64,000 nucleotides of DNA from Glandiceps talaboti (lineage: Eukaryota > Hemichordata > Enteropneusta > Spengelidae). The notes beneath the pieces were generated by a model that was not told where the DNA came from, made no database searches, and saw only the letters and a program-made list of their open reading frames with translations. A program made the translations under genes and the position numbers. The stretch is taken from positions 16,213,642-16,277,641 of the forward strand of contig NC_135556.1 in assembly GCF_964340395.1 (NCBI RefSeq). The letters run 5' to 3'. Shown here one piece after another: positions 39,077 to 53,420 of this stretch (within the stretch, counting starts at the first letter, position 1; the number at the start of each line of letters is the position of its first letter).

Positions 39077-42000
39077 AAGGGGGGAATATATCTCGGAATG
39101 TTGTGAATTATGAACATCATGTTGCATACTTTTTTTAACTATCTCACATGTTTTATATGGCTCCATCAAAATTTTTACGATGTCATGATTTTCATTAACT
39201 AGAGTTATATCTTTAATAGCGTAATAAAATGAAGCAAATAGCCAAACTTCCATCATCATCAAATCTCTACTTTTACAGCCACTCACTCTTTTACGGCATC
39301 CTTGGTGGTATTCTATCATGATCACTAAATGTGTCTCCGTCACTTCAAGATATGCTGTGCTTCATAACTGAAATTCCACAGCTTTCTCTATTCGAAAAAC
39401 TTGCTAATAAATCAAGACAATGCCGTTTATGCTTTTAACTTACAGAAAATATCTTATACAAATGCATTTATCTAAAGTTGAACAGTACGATTCTAATCCC
39501 CCATTGAATCATTTCTCTGTAACATTGCAATGTTTGAGCCAAATGTTCCATTATGGAAGGTTATATATAATATACACTTCATTCAAAAGAATAAGGATGT
39601 TATAAGTCGTTACTCAGAGTTTCACGTCTCCTCAGCGATCATCGCTTTGATATTGAATCGAGCACTGTGGCAGTCGATGTGAAATCAACACACAATCTTG
39701 TAATAGACACGACCCTCTTCCTCGTACTACTGCTGTATGAATTCCAGTTAGCTATCATCAGCTGTCAACTCTTGTTTGCATTGTTTATGCCCCTGGTTTA
39801 TGCCCCCTTGTTAGACTGTTAAAGTATCACTGGTATGTAACGCTGTTTATGTTCACCAAATCCAAGTTGTATATTACTTATAAAGTCGAATATGGTTACA
39901 TGTAAAAGATGGTTTATGTGGGGGTCACTGAGAATGGTCCATATACGTCATCACTATAGCTGATTTACTTGCAACTTATATTGATGCATGGACTCCTACA
40001 GAGCAAGTGTAATACAGTAACCACGTCTGTGTGGTGATACATACTGTATTATACACACCAGGTTTACGTTTAGAGGCCAAATATCCAATACCAAACCAAA
40101 GCTAATCCAGCTCATTAGCCCGAGTACCGAGTGTATAATATTGTTGAATACATACTGAACGTGTATTGGTTTTTACAGTCAGTTCAATATTTTACATTTA
40201 GGTCTCATCATCACGAGATAAAGTCGTAGCACAGTTTTGATAAAGTGCAGTGATTGTAAGACGAGAACATGAGCTGGGGCACAGTAAGGAAATGATATAC
40301 AGTCTGTCAGAAAGTTAGAATTTGTTCAAGTCGATACTCTTCTGTATGCCAACTATGCCGCTTGCTATATATATATTTGTCGCTCCATGACAACACATTT
40401 GAACTACCATTTGAGTGCGATTGAGTGATTTGCATTATTATATACAGGATAACAATACATATGTCAAAATTCACCGTTCGACAACGTTTTCATGAAAAGA
40501 CACATTACTACACAGTGCTCTGCTAGAGTTCGATCAAATATAGCGATAAAATAAAGTCTTGACGTAACCTTGTAAAAATGTTTACAAAATGAAAGGTTAT
40601 TTAACGGTTGTACAAGCCGACAATGCATGCGATGCAGTGTTAATCTCTGTCTCTGGATTAGATGTGTATGCCGAAATACTTATAGTTGAAATATAGAACA
40701 TACAAATCATCAAAAGTATGTTGTGTGTATTTGATTAAAATTGTAGTACTTATTTGAGTTAACATTTCTCTCGGTTAAGTACCAGCGTATGATATATTAT
40801 ACAGGTTATATTGGTGTCCAGGGATTTGAAATATATCGACTTTGTTTGCATGAACTTGGCTGTTTTCAAGTTGATCAGAAAATCTGCTGAAAACACGATA
40901 CTATGAGATACTCTATGAATTGGTGAACGTACATACCTGTGAATTGGTAACTAGAATTCCTCAACCTTGATTTGATGCCGAGTTCTGATGTCGATGAACA
41001 AGTGACCTATAACCCTATACCGTGTACCAACTTAATAAGTCTAACTATGTAGGCCTCACTCAGTTATTAAGCTCCTCCAATGGTAGATCTAGATAGGTAA
41101 TCAAAGTGCAAGCAACCTTAGCACATGTACCAATAATCAACACTATTTCACATGATATCATGGTATATTAAATTTCTTTAGGGTGACATCAGACAGTAAC
41201 GATAGGTTCAGAAGTGTGTCGTATTATTGACACGAACACTGTGCTAAGGTTACAACGACGTAAGATAATATGCCTATATAAAATGGGAGTATTGGAGTCT
41301 ATCAAAATGCCTGCAGTATGCATGATATTAAACATAGTTTGTCGTTGAGCAGATCTCTAATTACTTACATTGGCTAGCAATGACGCATGGTACTTATAGT
41401 GTCATAATTTGATCCGTGTAATTATGCCGGGTGATAAAGATAAGGTCACGCACGAAAAATGTGGTTCAAGGCCTCCACTGCAATGTAATACTGTATGATT
41501 ACATTGGGTTTTTTAAACTTGTAATTGCACACCACACAAGTACATTCATTTCAAATTGCTTGTTGTTCAATTATCATAATAGTTTATCGACCAAAATGAC
41601 TATAATCTCCAATATCACAGGATTGTAGCTTGGTGTTGTAGAATTATAATACCTTTACATGTAACTAAAATGAAAGGTAACAATTTAATGATAGTGAAAA
41701 AAAACCCCATAAAATGATAGATACTGTTTCATCATTGTACACTTTAAACACTTTCCAGAGAGATAAACACATTACATATATAACATTTGCTTTGCATCAC
41801 ATCACACGATGTTCACTAATACGTCATGTGGAGAAAAGAAATCACGGATTCGTCGTTGTGGGCGCCCTTTTGATTATTTGCTTTACCACTTGTGGCAAAC
41901 CCATATGGCAAAATGAATTCACTTTACAGTCTGTAATACATGGTTCGATTTTTAGAAGAAGAAAATGGGGAATCGTGACCTCACATTTAAGACACTGTCT

Positions 42001-42439
42001 GTGCTTTAATGTTTTACTCAGAGACCAGACTCTAGATCTTCACGTGGTCTCTTAGTCGACTCACTAATTTATATGCACATCATGTTCACCTAAGTTCTGG
42101 TATAAACACAACAACAAAAACAAGCAAACATGAACACAGCATACAATCCATAAAAGAAACACTACCATCTAAATAAATATTTATTACTAAATCAAACTAA
42201 AATTGAAATAATCAGACTTAGTGACAAATGTATGCAGTACATTTATTAGTGCAACAACTACACAGTACGTGTATTCCCATGTATTATAAACATACACGAA
42301 AATTTTACCAAACTGACCACAAAGTACATTCTAAGTTACGCAACAATTGCTTGATTTCCTCGTTTGACCATATTAAACTTGAGACAAGGACGTGTCATCA
42401 ATTTTCGTGTTGTGCGCCCTCTGTGTCTAAATATGACTC
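39077..42439. other. No gene recognised upstream of KIF4
   Basis: A hairpin lies at about 40009-40069 (GTGTAATACAGTA against TACTGTATTATACAC), and a MITE-like inverted pair at 41112-41254 (AACCTTAGCACA against TGTGCTAAGGTT). Reading frames at 41714-42055 and 42228-42647 show no conserved motif or coding bias and are not called. Confidence 0.4.
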
Positions 42440-42640
42440 CTGCGTGACCATCCAATCAAATGCCAGCTCGTCAACTTCGCGTCACTTGATTGGTCTTTGT
42501 CATACCATGTGGTATTTTCAAACGCCATTTCATATGCTTGGAAGAAAGGCTAAACATAAATGCCGAAGATTATTTTTGGCTATTTCGGCGGATTTTACGA
42601 GTGATTTTGGAAAAGTAACAGGAATTGGAATCTCTCACTG
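42440..42640 (+). promoter_or_regulatory. KIF4: Candidate KIF4 promoter and leader exon
   Basis: A CCAAT box (42452-42456) and an inverted one, ATTGG (42489-42493), lie 37 bp apart, followed about 28 bp downstream by TTCAAA (42517-42522), the reverse of a CHR element (TTTGAA). Paired NF-Y boxes upstream of a CHR are the known layout of G2/M promoters bound by DREAM/MuvB. A good donor, GTAAGT, sits at 42640, and the acceptor just before the KIF4 start codon is at 43571, so a leader exon of roughly 42560-42639 with a 0.93-kb intron is plausible. The transcription start is inferred; there is no clear TATA box. Confidence 0.45.
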
Positions 42641-42948
42641 TAAGTAGTATTCATAATCACGTATTTTCTGAATGTTTCTTGTGTAGTTTTACCAAACGGT
42701 GTTTTGCAGTAACAAGAAGCAATGAGAAGTATTGTCAGTACAGAGTCGTGTGTGAGTCATTTAATTTTGTGCGTACAATTTACCATAATAATTGTATATG
42801 CGAAATCTTCGAAGGCAAACGATTGAATGTAATTATTTTCACCGTAAATCGACTTGTCGATCGTCATAACCGCAATGTGTAATCTTTATCGAATGTCTCT
42901 GGTAGTCGAGTGAAGCCTTGAAGTTATGTATAAATCATAACGATACTG

Positions 42949-43140
42949 GAACTAGACTAGCTTGCAGATTGAGTACGGTACTAGATTTAGACAATGTCCC
43001 TAAACGTCTTCACTATTAATAATCTGCTACTGTTCTAACTGAAGTCGGGCAGATTATAATCTTCCAATCTCCAGGTCAGAGTTTAGGGACAGTCAGAATT
43101 CAGTCCTGTGTACTACTTTGTCTGCAAACAGAACTAGTAG
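42949..43140. mobile_element. ~190-bp foldback element in KIF4 5' intron
   Basis: The left arm (42949-43010: GGAACTAGACTAGCTTGCAG... GTCCCTAAAC) and the right arm (43078-43140) are reverse complements with scattered mismatches. The tip of the left arm (AACGATACTGGAACTAGAC) also occurs near 43916-43940 in intron 1, so the family has at least one more partial copy. Confidence 0.55.
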
Positions 43141-43215
43141 TAGAGTAGAGGTGAATGATATCGTATATCTGGTCAGTGGTAATTTTTGGCGTCCTCCCCC
43201 TTCCAATGTCTCGTA

Positions 43216-43363
43216 CCTAGGTAGTCTAGCTGCTAGACCTCAGGCTTTCTTCTCAACACTCTGTTTCTGAAGGCGGCACAAAATTCGGGATGTCGCGAGC
43301 TTCGGTCGCCTTGACAGTGAACAGAAAAGCCCGGGGAGTCTAGCAGCAAGACTACTACCTAGG
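43216..43363. mobile_element. 148-bp MITE with ~27-bp terminal inverted repeats in KIF4 5' intron
   Basis: The left end CCTAGGTAGTCTAGCTGC and the right end, which reads CCTAGGTAGTAGTCTTGC on the other strand, match over about 27 bp. The inverted match continues to GGCTTT. No coding capacity. Same family as the element at 20934-21083. Confidence 0.7.
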
Positions 43364-43583
43364 CTGCCGTTGGACGCCGGTCACAAAATAATGTAAAGTT
43401 AGATATACAATGAGTCAAAATAAAAAGTGGCCCTGTCCTAATTCATTCACCCCCCCCCAAAAAAAAAAAAGACCCTCCCTGAATTTGTCCTCCCTCTGTA
43501 AATAGTATGAACATTGTTGTTTTGTTTTTTTATAACCATTAATTAATCCATGGCATTTCTTTTTGTTTCAGATTTGAGGCGAT

Positions 43584-46500
43584 ATGCCAGAATCAACTGA
43601 TAGTGATCTTCCAGTAAGAGTAGCTCTTCGGGCTCGTCCTCTGATTACAAAAGAACTAACAGAAGGATGCCAGCTTTGTTTGACATTTGTATCTAATGAG
43701 CCTCAAGTGATTCTGGGTAAAGACAAGGCATTCACCTATGACTATGTCTTTGATCCGCAAATTGATCAGTCCATTGTGTATGAGAAGGCTGTGGCTCCTC
43801 TCGTAGAAGGCATTTTCAAAGGTGAGAAAATAAACAGTCTTGAGAGTAGGGCAAACCTTAGTCTCGATGCCAACATGGTTTCTAAGTATACCTGTGAGTG
43901 GAGGTGTAAATGATAACGATACTGTATAGGAACTGGACTAGGCAAAGCTCAGACCGCTAATAGTGGTCTGAGGGTAAACCCATGTTCCCTGTTAAGTGTT
44001 TACAGTCCAGACTGATATTGTTGCATGTACCTATCACCTTTGATATAATCATTAGTTTTGATTATTACCTTTAAAATGTGATGCCATCAAGTCATACCAT
44101 TTCTAACAATGGGAAAGATAATTTTGAATGCCATTGAAGATCAGTTGTTGTTTTAAGAAAAACACTTCTTCAGTGAAAAAATTTATAAACCCATCTTGTG
44201 CCACTTGGTACTACAATTTGTTATGTAAAAAAAATAATGCAACTACAGTGACTTTGTGTTTATAACAGTTACATGACTTACATGTACCATATTTTTCCAG
44301 GATACAATGCCACAGTACTTGCCTATGGCCAGACAGGATCTGGTAAAACTTACACAATGGGTAGTGGCTACACTGAAGCTCAAGCTGAGAATTCAGCATT
44401 GGTTGGTGTCATTCCTAGAGTTATAAATACTCTATTCAAAACTCTGGAACAACATGAAGACACAGAATTCACTCTGAGAGTGTCATATCTAGAAGTAAGT
44501 CCATACAGAATAAGTTGATATTCAGATATTTATATATCAAATGTTTTGTATAGCTTTTATTTGCCCTGAAAAGTAAGGTACTTACATGTATTTGATTCAT
44601 CTGTTGTTTTTTTATCAAAACTGGTCAAAGATTAATGATTGTACCCCGGTATTTGCTGCTTAGAATAAACAAAGTGAAAATTCAGGGCAAGGGTAGAGCA
44701 GTGACCTGCATGATTCATAAGCCATGATACAAAACAGGTTTATGGTCAGAATCTAACTAGTGAACTTAGATGACAGTTACATCTCAAATAAAATTGTCAG
44801 ATAACATACAATGAAAAGATATTACACATGCATTGGGTAGAACAAAGGAGGCCCAGTGATAGTTGACATCATGAGAGAGTAAGTGTATCATATATCTCTA
44901 AATGACAAATAATTGACTTCAAAGTTAGTACAGAATATAGTGCCAATCTGTGTGATTCAAAGACAAATCAGTCTTATATGGTCAGTAGAAATTGCCAAAA
45001 CAATTCATCCACTGTCAGTCACACTTATTTGAATTCTACATTTCAAGTTCCACCAGTGATTACTTTGTTCTTTACTATCACACTATGCATCTTACCTCAA
45101 ACAGGCTATGTGTTGTTGCTCTACACAATTATTGTATGCTATATTATGTATAGTTTCTAAATTTCTACTCACCGAGTCAAAAAAAATTTAGAAGTGAATT
45201 TTCAAATTTTCACCAACATCACGTCAACATCATCAGGAGTGTACTTCGACTAAGAAACGTTCTGCCATTCCGGCCTCCTCTGTGAGAGGGGTAGACCTAT
45301 GTGTGAGGGCACCCAATGGCATCATGGCATACCGTACAGACTATACGTCACTAGGGTGTACTAGACTGGGCAATTTCATTAGTAATCATTAAAACCAAGC
45401 ATCCATAACCATTCAATCTTGTATATTCTGTATGTTTTTTCCGAACAGGTGTACAATGAAGAAATAAATGATTTATTGAGTAAAAAGAAAGAATCACTGG
45501 CAGTGAGAGAGGATGTAGATGGTAGTATTAGAGTAAGTATAACCAACTATCATGGTTTTCACATAATGGTATTGGTTTATTTTCAAATATATATCTTTTC
45601 CGTGATATTCTTGTTGAATTTAATGGTCAATTCCAAAGTTTACTAGGTATATGAAAAAAAAATTGTAGCAAATGAACTGAATATGACATATTTGTCATTA
45701 GATGTATAGTGATCACTAAATGTACATACCCCCCAGTAGCTGTACTGAACTGAAAATGTTTGTTTACATAATTGTTCATATTTTTGACATAATGTTATAC
45801 TTACTGATAAATGCATGATCACACCTCGTATGATTGGTATTCCACAAAATGTACTATTTGTTAACAAACAATGCTTTTTTTAATGGATGTCATGTGTGTA
45901 AATGAGAAACTTTTATTGTACTTCACTGTAGGTTCAAGGGCTAGAGGAAAGACAGGTTAATAGTGTTGCTGAAATGGTGAGATGTTTAGAGAATGGCTCT
46001 GAAGGTAGAACAACAGGTTCCACAGCAATGAATTTACAGTCCAGTAGATCACATGCTATATTTACAATACACATAGACCAAAGGAAGAAAGATGACAGGT
46101 AACTACTTCTATCAGTGAAGTCTGTGGGATCAGTACTGACCCCGGAACACATGACACTTTCTCAAAATTCTGCAACAAAATAGGCAATTTTAATAAGGGG
46201 TGTTACGTCTTGTTGTTGATCTTGTGAGATATGTAAATATGCCTCGCAACAACGGTTGTCAAACATGTGATCGTGGCCAAGCTTTCGCCGTAACCAAGTG
46301 CAATGATGTTGAGAACAATAGTGTTGCTAAGATTTTGACACTTTCAGCTTGACCATCCTCGCTTGATTGCTATCGATGTAGTGGCTCATGCGGAATCTCG
46401 TGAGATCTGCCACAAGACGAAAAATGGCATGTTTACAATCAAAGCCATGTCACCTGAAATCTTACTAATATTTCTATGTTCCAGCATGTGTGACTACAAT

Positions 46501-47957
46501 TTTACTGGTATACATGCAGCTGCATAATGTACCTAACATTGGATCACATGTCATATTTACGATATACTAATAGACTAGGTAAAGACACATGGCATATAAC
46601 AACTCATAGTTACATAAGTGACAAAACTGTATTGTAATATGAAATGAAATTATTGGGATTATCATTTGAGTGAAGAAATAAGTTGTTTGGCAGGCAATAC
46701 TCAGTACCTGTAATAGCATTTACCTTATGCTGGAGGGTCAAAAGAGAACAAGAATGTCAACTGTCAGTAATGTTACCATAATGTAAGTTTACAAAGTGTG
46801 CAGTACATAGGCATACCAAGAAAGTATTTTGAAATTAATTCTTGTCATTGTGTTTTACTTGCAAACAGTAATGACTTCCTACGAGCCAAGTTTCATCTTG
46901 TTGATTTGGCCGGTTCTGAAAGAGCTAAGAGGACCCAGGCACAGGGAGATAGATTTCGGGAAGGTAAGAACCTTATCATATTGGAATACATGGCATTGGT
47001 ATGACAGCAAATGAAGTTTCAGTTTACTAAGACACCTATTGGTATATAAATACAATAATCATTGCAAGTCTTAGGTCAAGTACATGTATGATGTCTTTGG
47101 TATAAATTATATGTAAATTTATCAGCTTTTTTTTCTCTTTATGGCCGTTTACTAATACTGCAGTGTTAATGTTTTAATTTAATTAAATAATGTTTTATTG
47201 TGTACCTAGGAGTTAACATAAACAAAGGCTTGTTAGCTCTTGGCAATGTAATCAGTGCTCTTGGAGATGAAAATGGCAGGAAAAGTCATGTTCCGTACAG
47301 AGATGCTAAACTTACAAGGCTGTTGCAAGGTAAGACTTGGAGTACATAGATAAGAGTCTAAAATTACACTATCCTGTAAAAGTTTAATACTATACAATTT
47401 TTACATTGGTGTCGCGGGAGTTCTGTTATCATTATATATTTTTCTGAAAAAGCAAACTTCATAAAAAAACACCACTGCATTCCCACTATTTTGTGTACAT
47501 GGATCTATTGCACACTCATTTGCACATAACTATGCAATAATGTTTTACAGTATTGCACAACATTGAAAATATATGTTGACAATTGTAAGTAATCATGGTA
47601 CATGTGTAATAATGAAAAAAAAGAACAACCTAGAAATAAAGTTAGTATTAATGTAAGAAGGTAGGCAATGTGATAGCTATTACTTTGTAATGTGATAACT
47701 CATTGAAAGGTCAGAAAAATATTTTAAAAGTCTTTCCTCCAGACCTTGAACTTACCTAAAAGTTACTGGCTTTGTCTTCAGATTCCTTGGGTGGCAATAG
47801 TCAGACAGTAATGATAGCCTGTGTCAGCCCATCTGATTCAAACATGGAAGAAACTCTGAATACACTGAGATATGCAGATAGAGCGAGGCAAATCAAAAAC
47901 AAACCCATAGTCAATCGTGACCCAGTGCAGGCAGAACTCCTAAGGCTCAGGCAACAG
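43584..47957 (+). CDS. KIF4: KIF4 motor domain, coding exons 1-7
   Basis: These seven exons encode residues 1-358. Visible motor motifs are the P-loop GQTGSGKT (residues 89-96, exon 2), switch I SSRSH (209-213, exon 4), switch II DLAGSE (240-245, exon 5), and the [13 protein letters not shown] helix (exon 6). Exon 7 carries [16 protein letters not shown] and the [19 protein letters not shown] segment that ends the motor and begins the kinesin-4 neck. All ATP-binding and hydrolysis residues expected of an active kinesin are present, so this should be a working motor. Introns are 270-954 nt long; intron 4 (46099-46868) holds a 212-bp MITE. Confidence 0.96.
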
Positions 47958-50900
47958 GTTGGTTTCTTGAAGTCGTTGAATTAAATTGTTTTCTCAATTA
48001 ATGTGTTGTAATTCATAACAAAATATAATGGCTAGACCCATTTGCTTAATTAAATTCCATTTTAATCAAATCAATGCTTGTTGAGTTATAAGAACAAAAT
48101 ATAAATTGAATGCTCAGTATTGAAGTCTTTATTTTTATGATTTGTATTTGCAGGTTCAACATTTACTAGTCCAAAATGGAGGAATGGTTACCACTGCCGC
48201 CAGTCCAGGGTAAGTAGTTTAACAAAGCAAAACCATTTACCAAGAGTCATGTTTTTTACACTCAAGTACTAGTATTTACAACATACAGTTGCCAAATTCA
48301 CACACTTCCATCTGCTCTTTGTAAGATTACTGTTGATAAGTACTTGGGGGTAAAACTTCTAGCTATAGTGGGTCAATCTGTTGACAAAGAATGAAGTGTG
48401 CAGTTGAAAATTTCAGGCAATAATTTTCTAGGTTGTGATTGGAACAAATGTTTACTTTGGCATGTATGTTGCAAATCGGCATACCAGTACAACTGCAAAC
48501 AAATCACAACTATTTTGACTTTTAGGTGTGTCGACCGGCTTCTTTATTTCTTTTATTTATTTATTTTTTAAAGTTATCTATGTATTTATTTCTTTGAACA
48601 GAAATGCACAAGATATGAAGGTGTTGCTAGAGAGAAATAAGACACTGGAGGTGAGATATAACATTCAAACACTACCAGATACAAGACAAGTCATTTGATT
48701 TTTACAGCTACATGTAACAGAACTCTTGTTTTTTGCTTGATTTTATTTCTGCAGATTTGCAAGTAATTCAGTAAAAGCTTTAAAAAAAATAGATTGTCAC
48801 TTTGTATAGCGTATGTCTGAAGGGAAGTGTTATGTCAACCACAAATATATTGATTATGAAAATGAGTTTCTATGATATATAGTAACACTTAGTTACACCT
48901 GCTACCTTCTAGAGGACTTTATTTCTTTTCAATAGTCAGTATGAAATTCAGTTGAGTGTGTTTTACTACTCACAAGCCTAAATTACTAACACCCATTTTG
49001 TTTCATCATTTCTTCACATCAATAGGCAGAGAATCAGAAGTTATCATCTGAGTTACAAGTAGCTGTTGACCAAACAACTCACATGTGTGAAAAGGCCATT
49101 TTGGTAAGTTTAACTGTAACTGTAAGAAATCTTGCTCCAGAAAAAGACGGGCAGAATTAGAAATGATGGATTAAAGATACAGTTGAGGACGTCACCTTCA
49201 GTTGTGCAAATAAGGGATTTTGCGTCTCGTTGCAGATGTCACGAGATATGCTGATATGCCTAGCAACAACGGTTGCCAAACATGTGATTGTGGTCAAGCT
49301 TTCATCGTGGCCATGTGTGATGATGTTGAGAACAATAGTGTTGCAAAACATTTGACACTTTCAGTTTGACCACCCTCACATGGTTGCTATGGATGCAATG
49401 GCTCACGTGGGATATCGTGAGATCTGCCATGAGACAAAAAAAACCCAGCTTATTGTAACAAATAAACAATATGTATCCTTGAAGTACTGGTACATGTTAA
49501 GTACAATACACATGTAGGTACTGTAATGTCAACCATTGAGGTCATGTATGGATGCAAACTGCATTGCAACGACTCATAAAAGATCAACGCTTATGAGTTC
49601 TCATACATACATTGTGTTACCTACATTGTGTTATGCTTGGCGTGCACTTCCACACCTGCTGAGTGTATATTACAATGCAGCTGTCATGTGTTAACATTGC
49701 TATAGTGTGTTGTAATAATTTGTAAGAACTATCAACATATTAATGTTTGTCAGTGATAATTTTCTATTGCTTTGTTCGTTTTATAGCTTGAAATGGCAAG
49801 AGATAAGTTGAAACAGAAATTAGAAGACATTAAAGAATCTCTTGGCCCAAATATGGAAATGTTGATTTCTTTGGAAAATGAAGTTGACAATGAGGAAGTC
49901 CGTGAGAAACTTAAAACTGTCAAAGAACTGCAACAGAAAATAGCTTGTCTTGAGGTGAGTATGGTAATTTGGAAATGTTTGAAGTTGAAAGAAAAATAAT
50001 CTTGTGAACACAATGTGATTTTTTTTTTTTTATGGAATTAGGTTTTCATGATTTCAAAGCTTGCCACGTAAGTACATACATCATGTATGTACACATACAC
50101 ATATCCGCAAATTCAAATCTGAGTGACCTACGGTGCCCTGTCACTTCTCATCTTCAACTCAAAGTGACAGGGCACCTTAGGTCACTCAGATTTGAATTTG
50201 CGGATATGTGTATGTGCTCATACATGATGTATGTACTTATATGGCAAGTTTTGAAATCATGAAAACCTAATTTCATAAAAGTGCCCTGTCACTTTGAGTT
50301 GAAGATGAGAAGTGACATGGCACCTTAGGTCACAAGTATTTTCTGAGTAAATAAAGGAAAATATCAGGAATAATGTAATTATAACAGCAAGCATAATTTA
50401 TGAAAAAATGGTAAGAGTAATAGCAACTTTGAACATTTTGACTCATATTTCGAGTACCCACAGAACAAATGATGCAGATGCATGTTGTCAGCATAGAATA
50501 ACAAGGGTATAAATTCCATATTTCTTGTTCAAACGATTTCAACTTGACTCGTGTGTACTGTAGTATAAGCTTAGTCAAAACCATTTTATTACGACTAATC
50601 AAGCATTTGGTTTGCTACAAGATTGGCAAAAACTAAATCTATTGTTCTTCAATGCAGTAGTAACGCAAGTGGGTGATAGCAGTTCCTCTGTTGTGCAATT
50701 CTAATCACCCTGTGATCAGGATAGTGTAAACATACTAGAACAGGACACTGCAAGTTCATGGAACTCTCAATAAAACTCTGCGACACCTCCCTACTGAGAC
50801 TATAATTAAACCAACATCAATTCAATAGCTTATAACTGTTGTATCAACATGTTGGGACAATAGTTTTAGTTTGTGTCTATCTTGATAAACAGAAGGCTCA

Positions 50901-53386
50901 ATTACTTGAGTACTATTTGTCACCCATAATAGGAAGATGACAAGAGCACACAATCTGGAGATGAAATGAATACAGAAGAAGACATGGATACATCAGGTGA
51001 CAATGGTGAGAATGTTGTCATGGACAACGAACATTTACTGAGAAGAGCTGAGATGAACAGACAGCTACAGGATTTGAACAAAGCCTTACAAATGAAACAA
51101 GAGTTAGCAAGTAAAATGTCACACAACGATGACAGAATGATGTCTATGAAAATACAGTATGAGGTAAAGTCATACATTTATATAACTTATTAAATTTTGT
51201 ATTTTGGAAGGATATTAAAAACAGCAATGATTTCTTTGTGTGTTTGCATTAGTAATTACACATGTAAACAGTTAAACATTTTTACAAGGTTTTGTTTTTT
51301 AAACGTTGTAGAAAATAACCATTGCTTCTTTAACATTAACAGATACCAAAATTTAATGGTACTGTATATCAGTTGAAATGAGACTTCCTACATTTTATTC
51401 ACAAAAGGACACAGAGACTATAGTTAGCACCTCATGTATCCCTAGATCAGAAAGGGAAAATCTGATGGCTGTTTTGTCCCATTTTTGAACAAAGTGTCTT
51501 GGAGTTTGATTTTGATTTTGATAACAGAAATTACAAGAGGGCTTGGAGCTGATTATCTCACAATGGTAAATGACAATAAATTACCCATATTTAGTGGTTC
51601 TACTCCAAAAAAGTTATTATGGAAATATAGATTTCACAGCCACAATGTAATTGTTGATAGTTTTTTTCAGTGAATGTGGTTATAAAGTACAATATTTTGT
51701 GAAAAGTCGCTGTTTCACTGTTCATACAGCCTTGAAATAACAAATTTTGTAATTTTTATTTTATACAGACCTCAATGAACCAGCTTGAAACTGAAATATC
51801 ATCTCTTCAGAAGGAGAAGGATGAACTAGCTAAGGCCCTGGTAGAGGCCAAGTGTAATACAGCCGGTAACAAGTAAGTTTACATCTAATTAGTATGCATA
51901 CACAGTAGGTGCAGTGTTAAAGTATATGATATATTTTGTTTATGACACTGATAATCCGGCCTTCGGTGTACTAAGATAGATGCAAACTAAATCTATTGTT
52001 CTTCAATGTGGTAGATTACACTAGTGGGTGATAGCAGTTCCTCTGTTGTGTGATTCTAATCACCCTGTGATCAAGATAGTGTAAACATTGGAAGTCCCAA
52101 AATAACACTGCAAGTTCATTGAACTCTAAACTAGTTTTCAGAGACACCTCCCTACTGAGACTATAATTAAACCAATGTCCATCCAGTAGCTTATCACAGT
52201 TGTATCAACATGTTATGACAATAGTTTTAGTTTGTGTCTATCTTAGAAAACCAAAGGTTCAACTACCAGGGTAATAATTAACAGCCAAAAACTTCCATGA
52301 ATAACATGTTATTTTGTTGTGAAATAGTTGTCTAAACTAGATTTACCCTCCATCGATATTTAAGTGACATGAGACATGAAACGAAATATTTTAAACATTT
52401 TATTTCTATTTTCAGAGTGAGTGAACAGAGGAGAAAGAGACTACAAGAACTGGAGGGTCAGATAGGGCAGCTGAGAAAGAAGTTAGTAGAACACGGTAAA
52501 CTTCTGAAGTTGAAAGAACAAAGTGACCAGAGAGTATCTAAACTCAACGTTGAAATCAAGGTATGCCAATCAAATTTACATCATGATGTGCAGTTCATGT
52601 AATTTGGATGAACAATCCAAGCTCAGTGACTCGGACTCTGATTTCTACAGTTTTGGTGAACACTACATGATGGAGTACAATACACCATATATAGCCAATA
52701 AATCTATACACCATAGATATAGAATATGACTCCACACATGGCTCAAAGCTTAGCCCATTTTAGTAGCATATCAGTCCAAATTGTTTATGGTGTGGCCAGC
52801 AAACTACATGTATTTTGTGTGGTCCACGGACCATGATTATTTCCTAGTGAACTATTTCCATGGCTCTCACCAGAAATGTTCTTTCAGTTGCTTTCAAAGA
52901 TTGTGTACATGTTTTTCTTTTGTGGTGGAATAAATTTCAATTCAATTCTATTCAATTTTTGGTTAGTCACATAATGTACCTAAATATTTTTGGTGTCTTG
53001 ATAGGTTCAAGTCATAAATCACAATCTTTTCAATATCACTTACAGTAAACCCACATTGATACAGAATAACTCTTTATACTAAAACAATCCATTCTGACAC
53101 TTGCAGACCATGAAACAAACCAGAGTTCGGCTGATGAAACAAATGAAAGAAGATGCTAGTAGATTCCAACAATTCAAGGCAAAGAAAGACAGGGAAGTCA
53201 TGCAGTTGAAAGAAAAGGTATGTATGTATGTATGTATGTATGTATGTATGTATGTATGTGTGTGTGTATGTATGTATGCATGTATGTATGTTGTATGTAT
53301 GTATGTATACTATGTATGTATATATGTATGTATGTATGTTGTATGTATGTATGTATTTATGTATGTATACTATGTATGTATGTATG

Positions 53387-53420
<34 letters not shown>

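Noticed and set aside
41714-42647. Two open frames of 113 and 139 codons upstream of KIF4
   Set aside because: No recognisable family, no flanking splice signals that extend them, and the second overlaps the likely KIF4 promoter.
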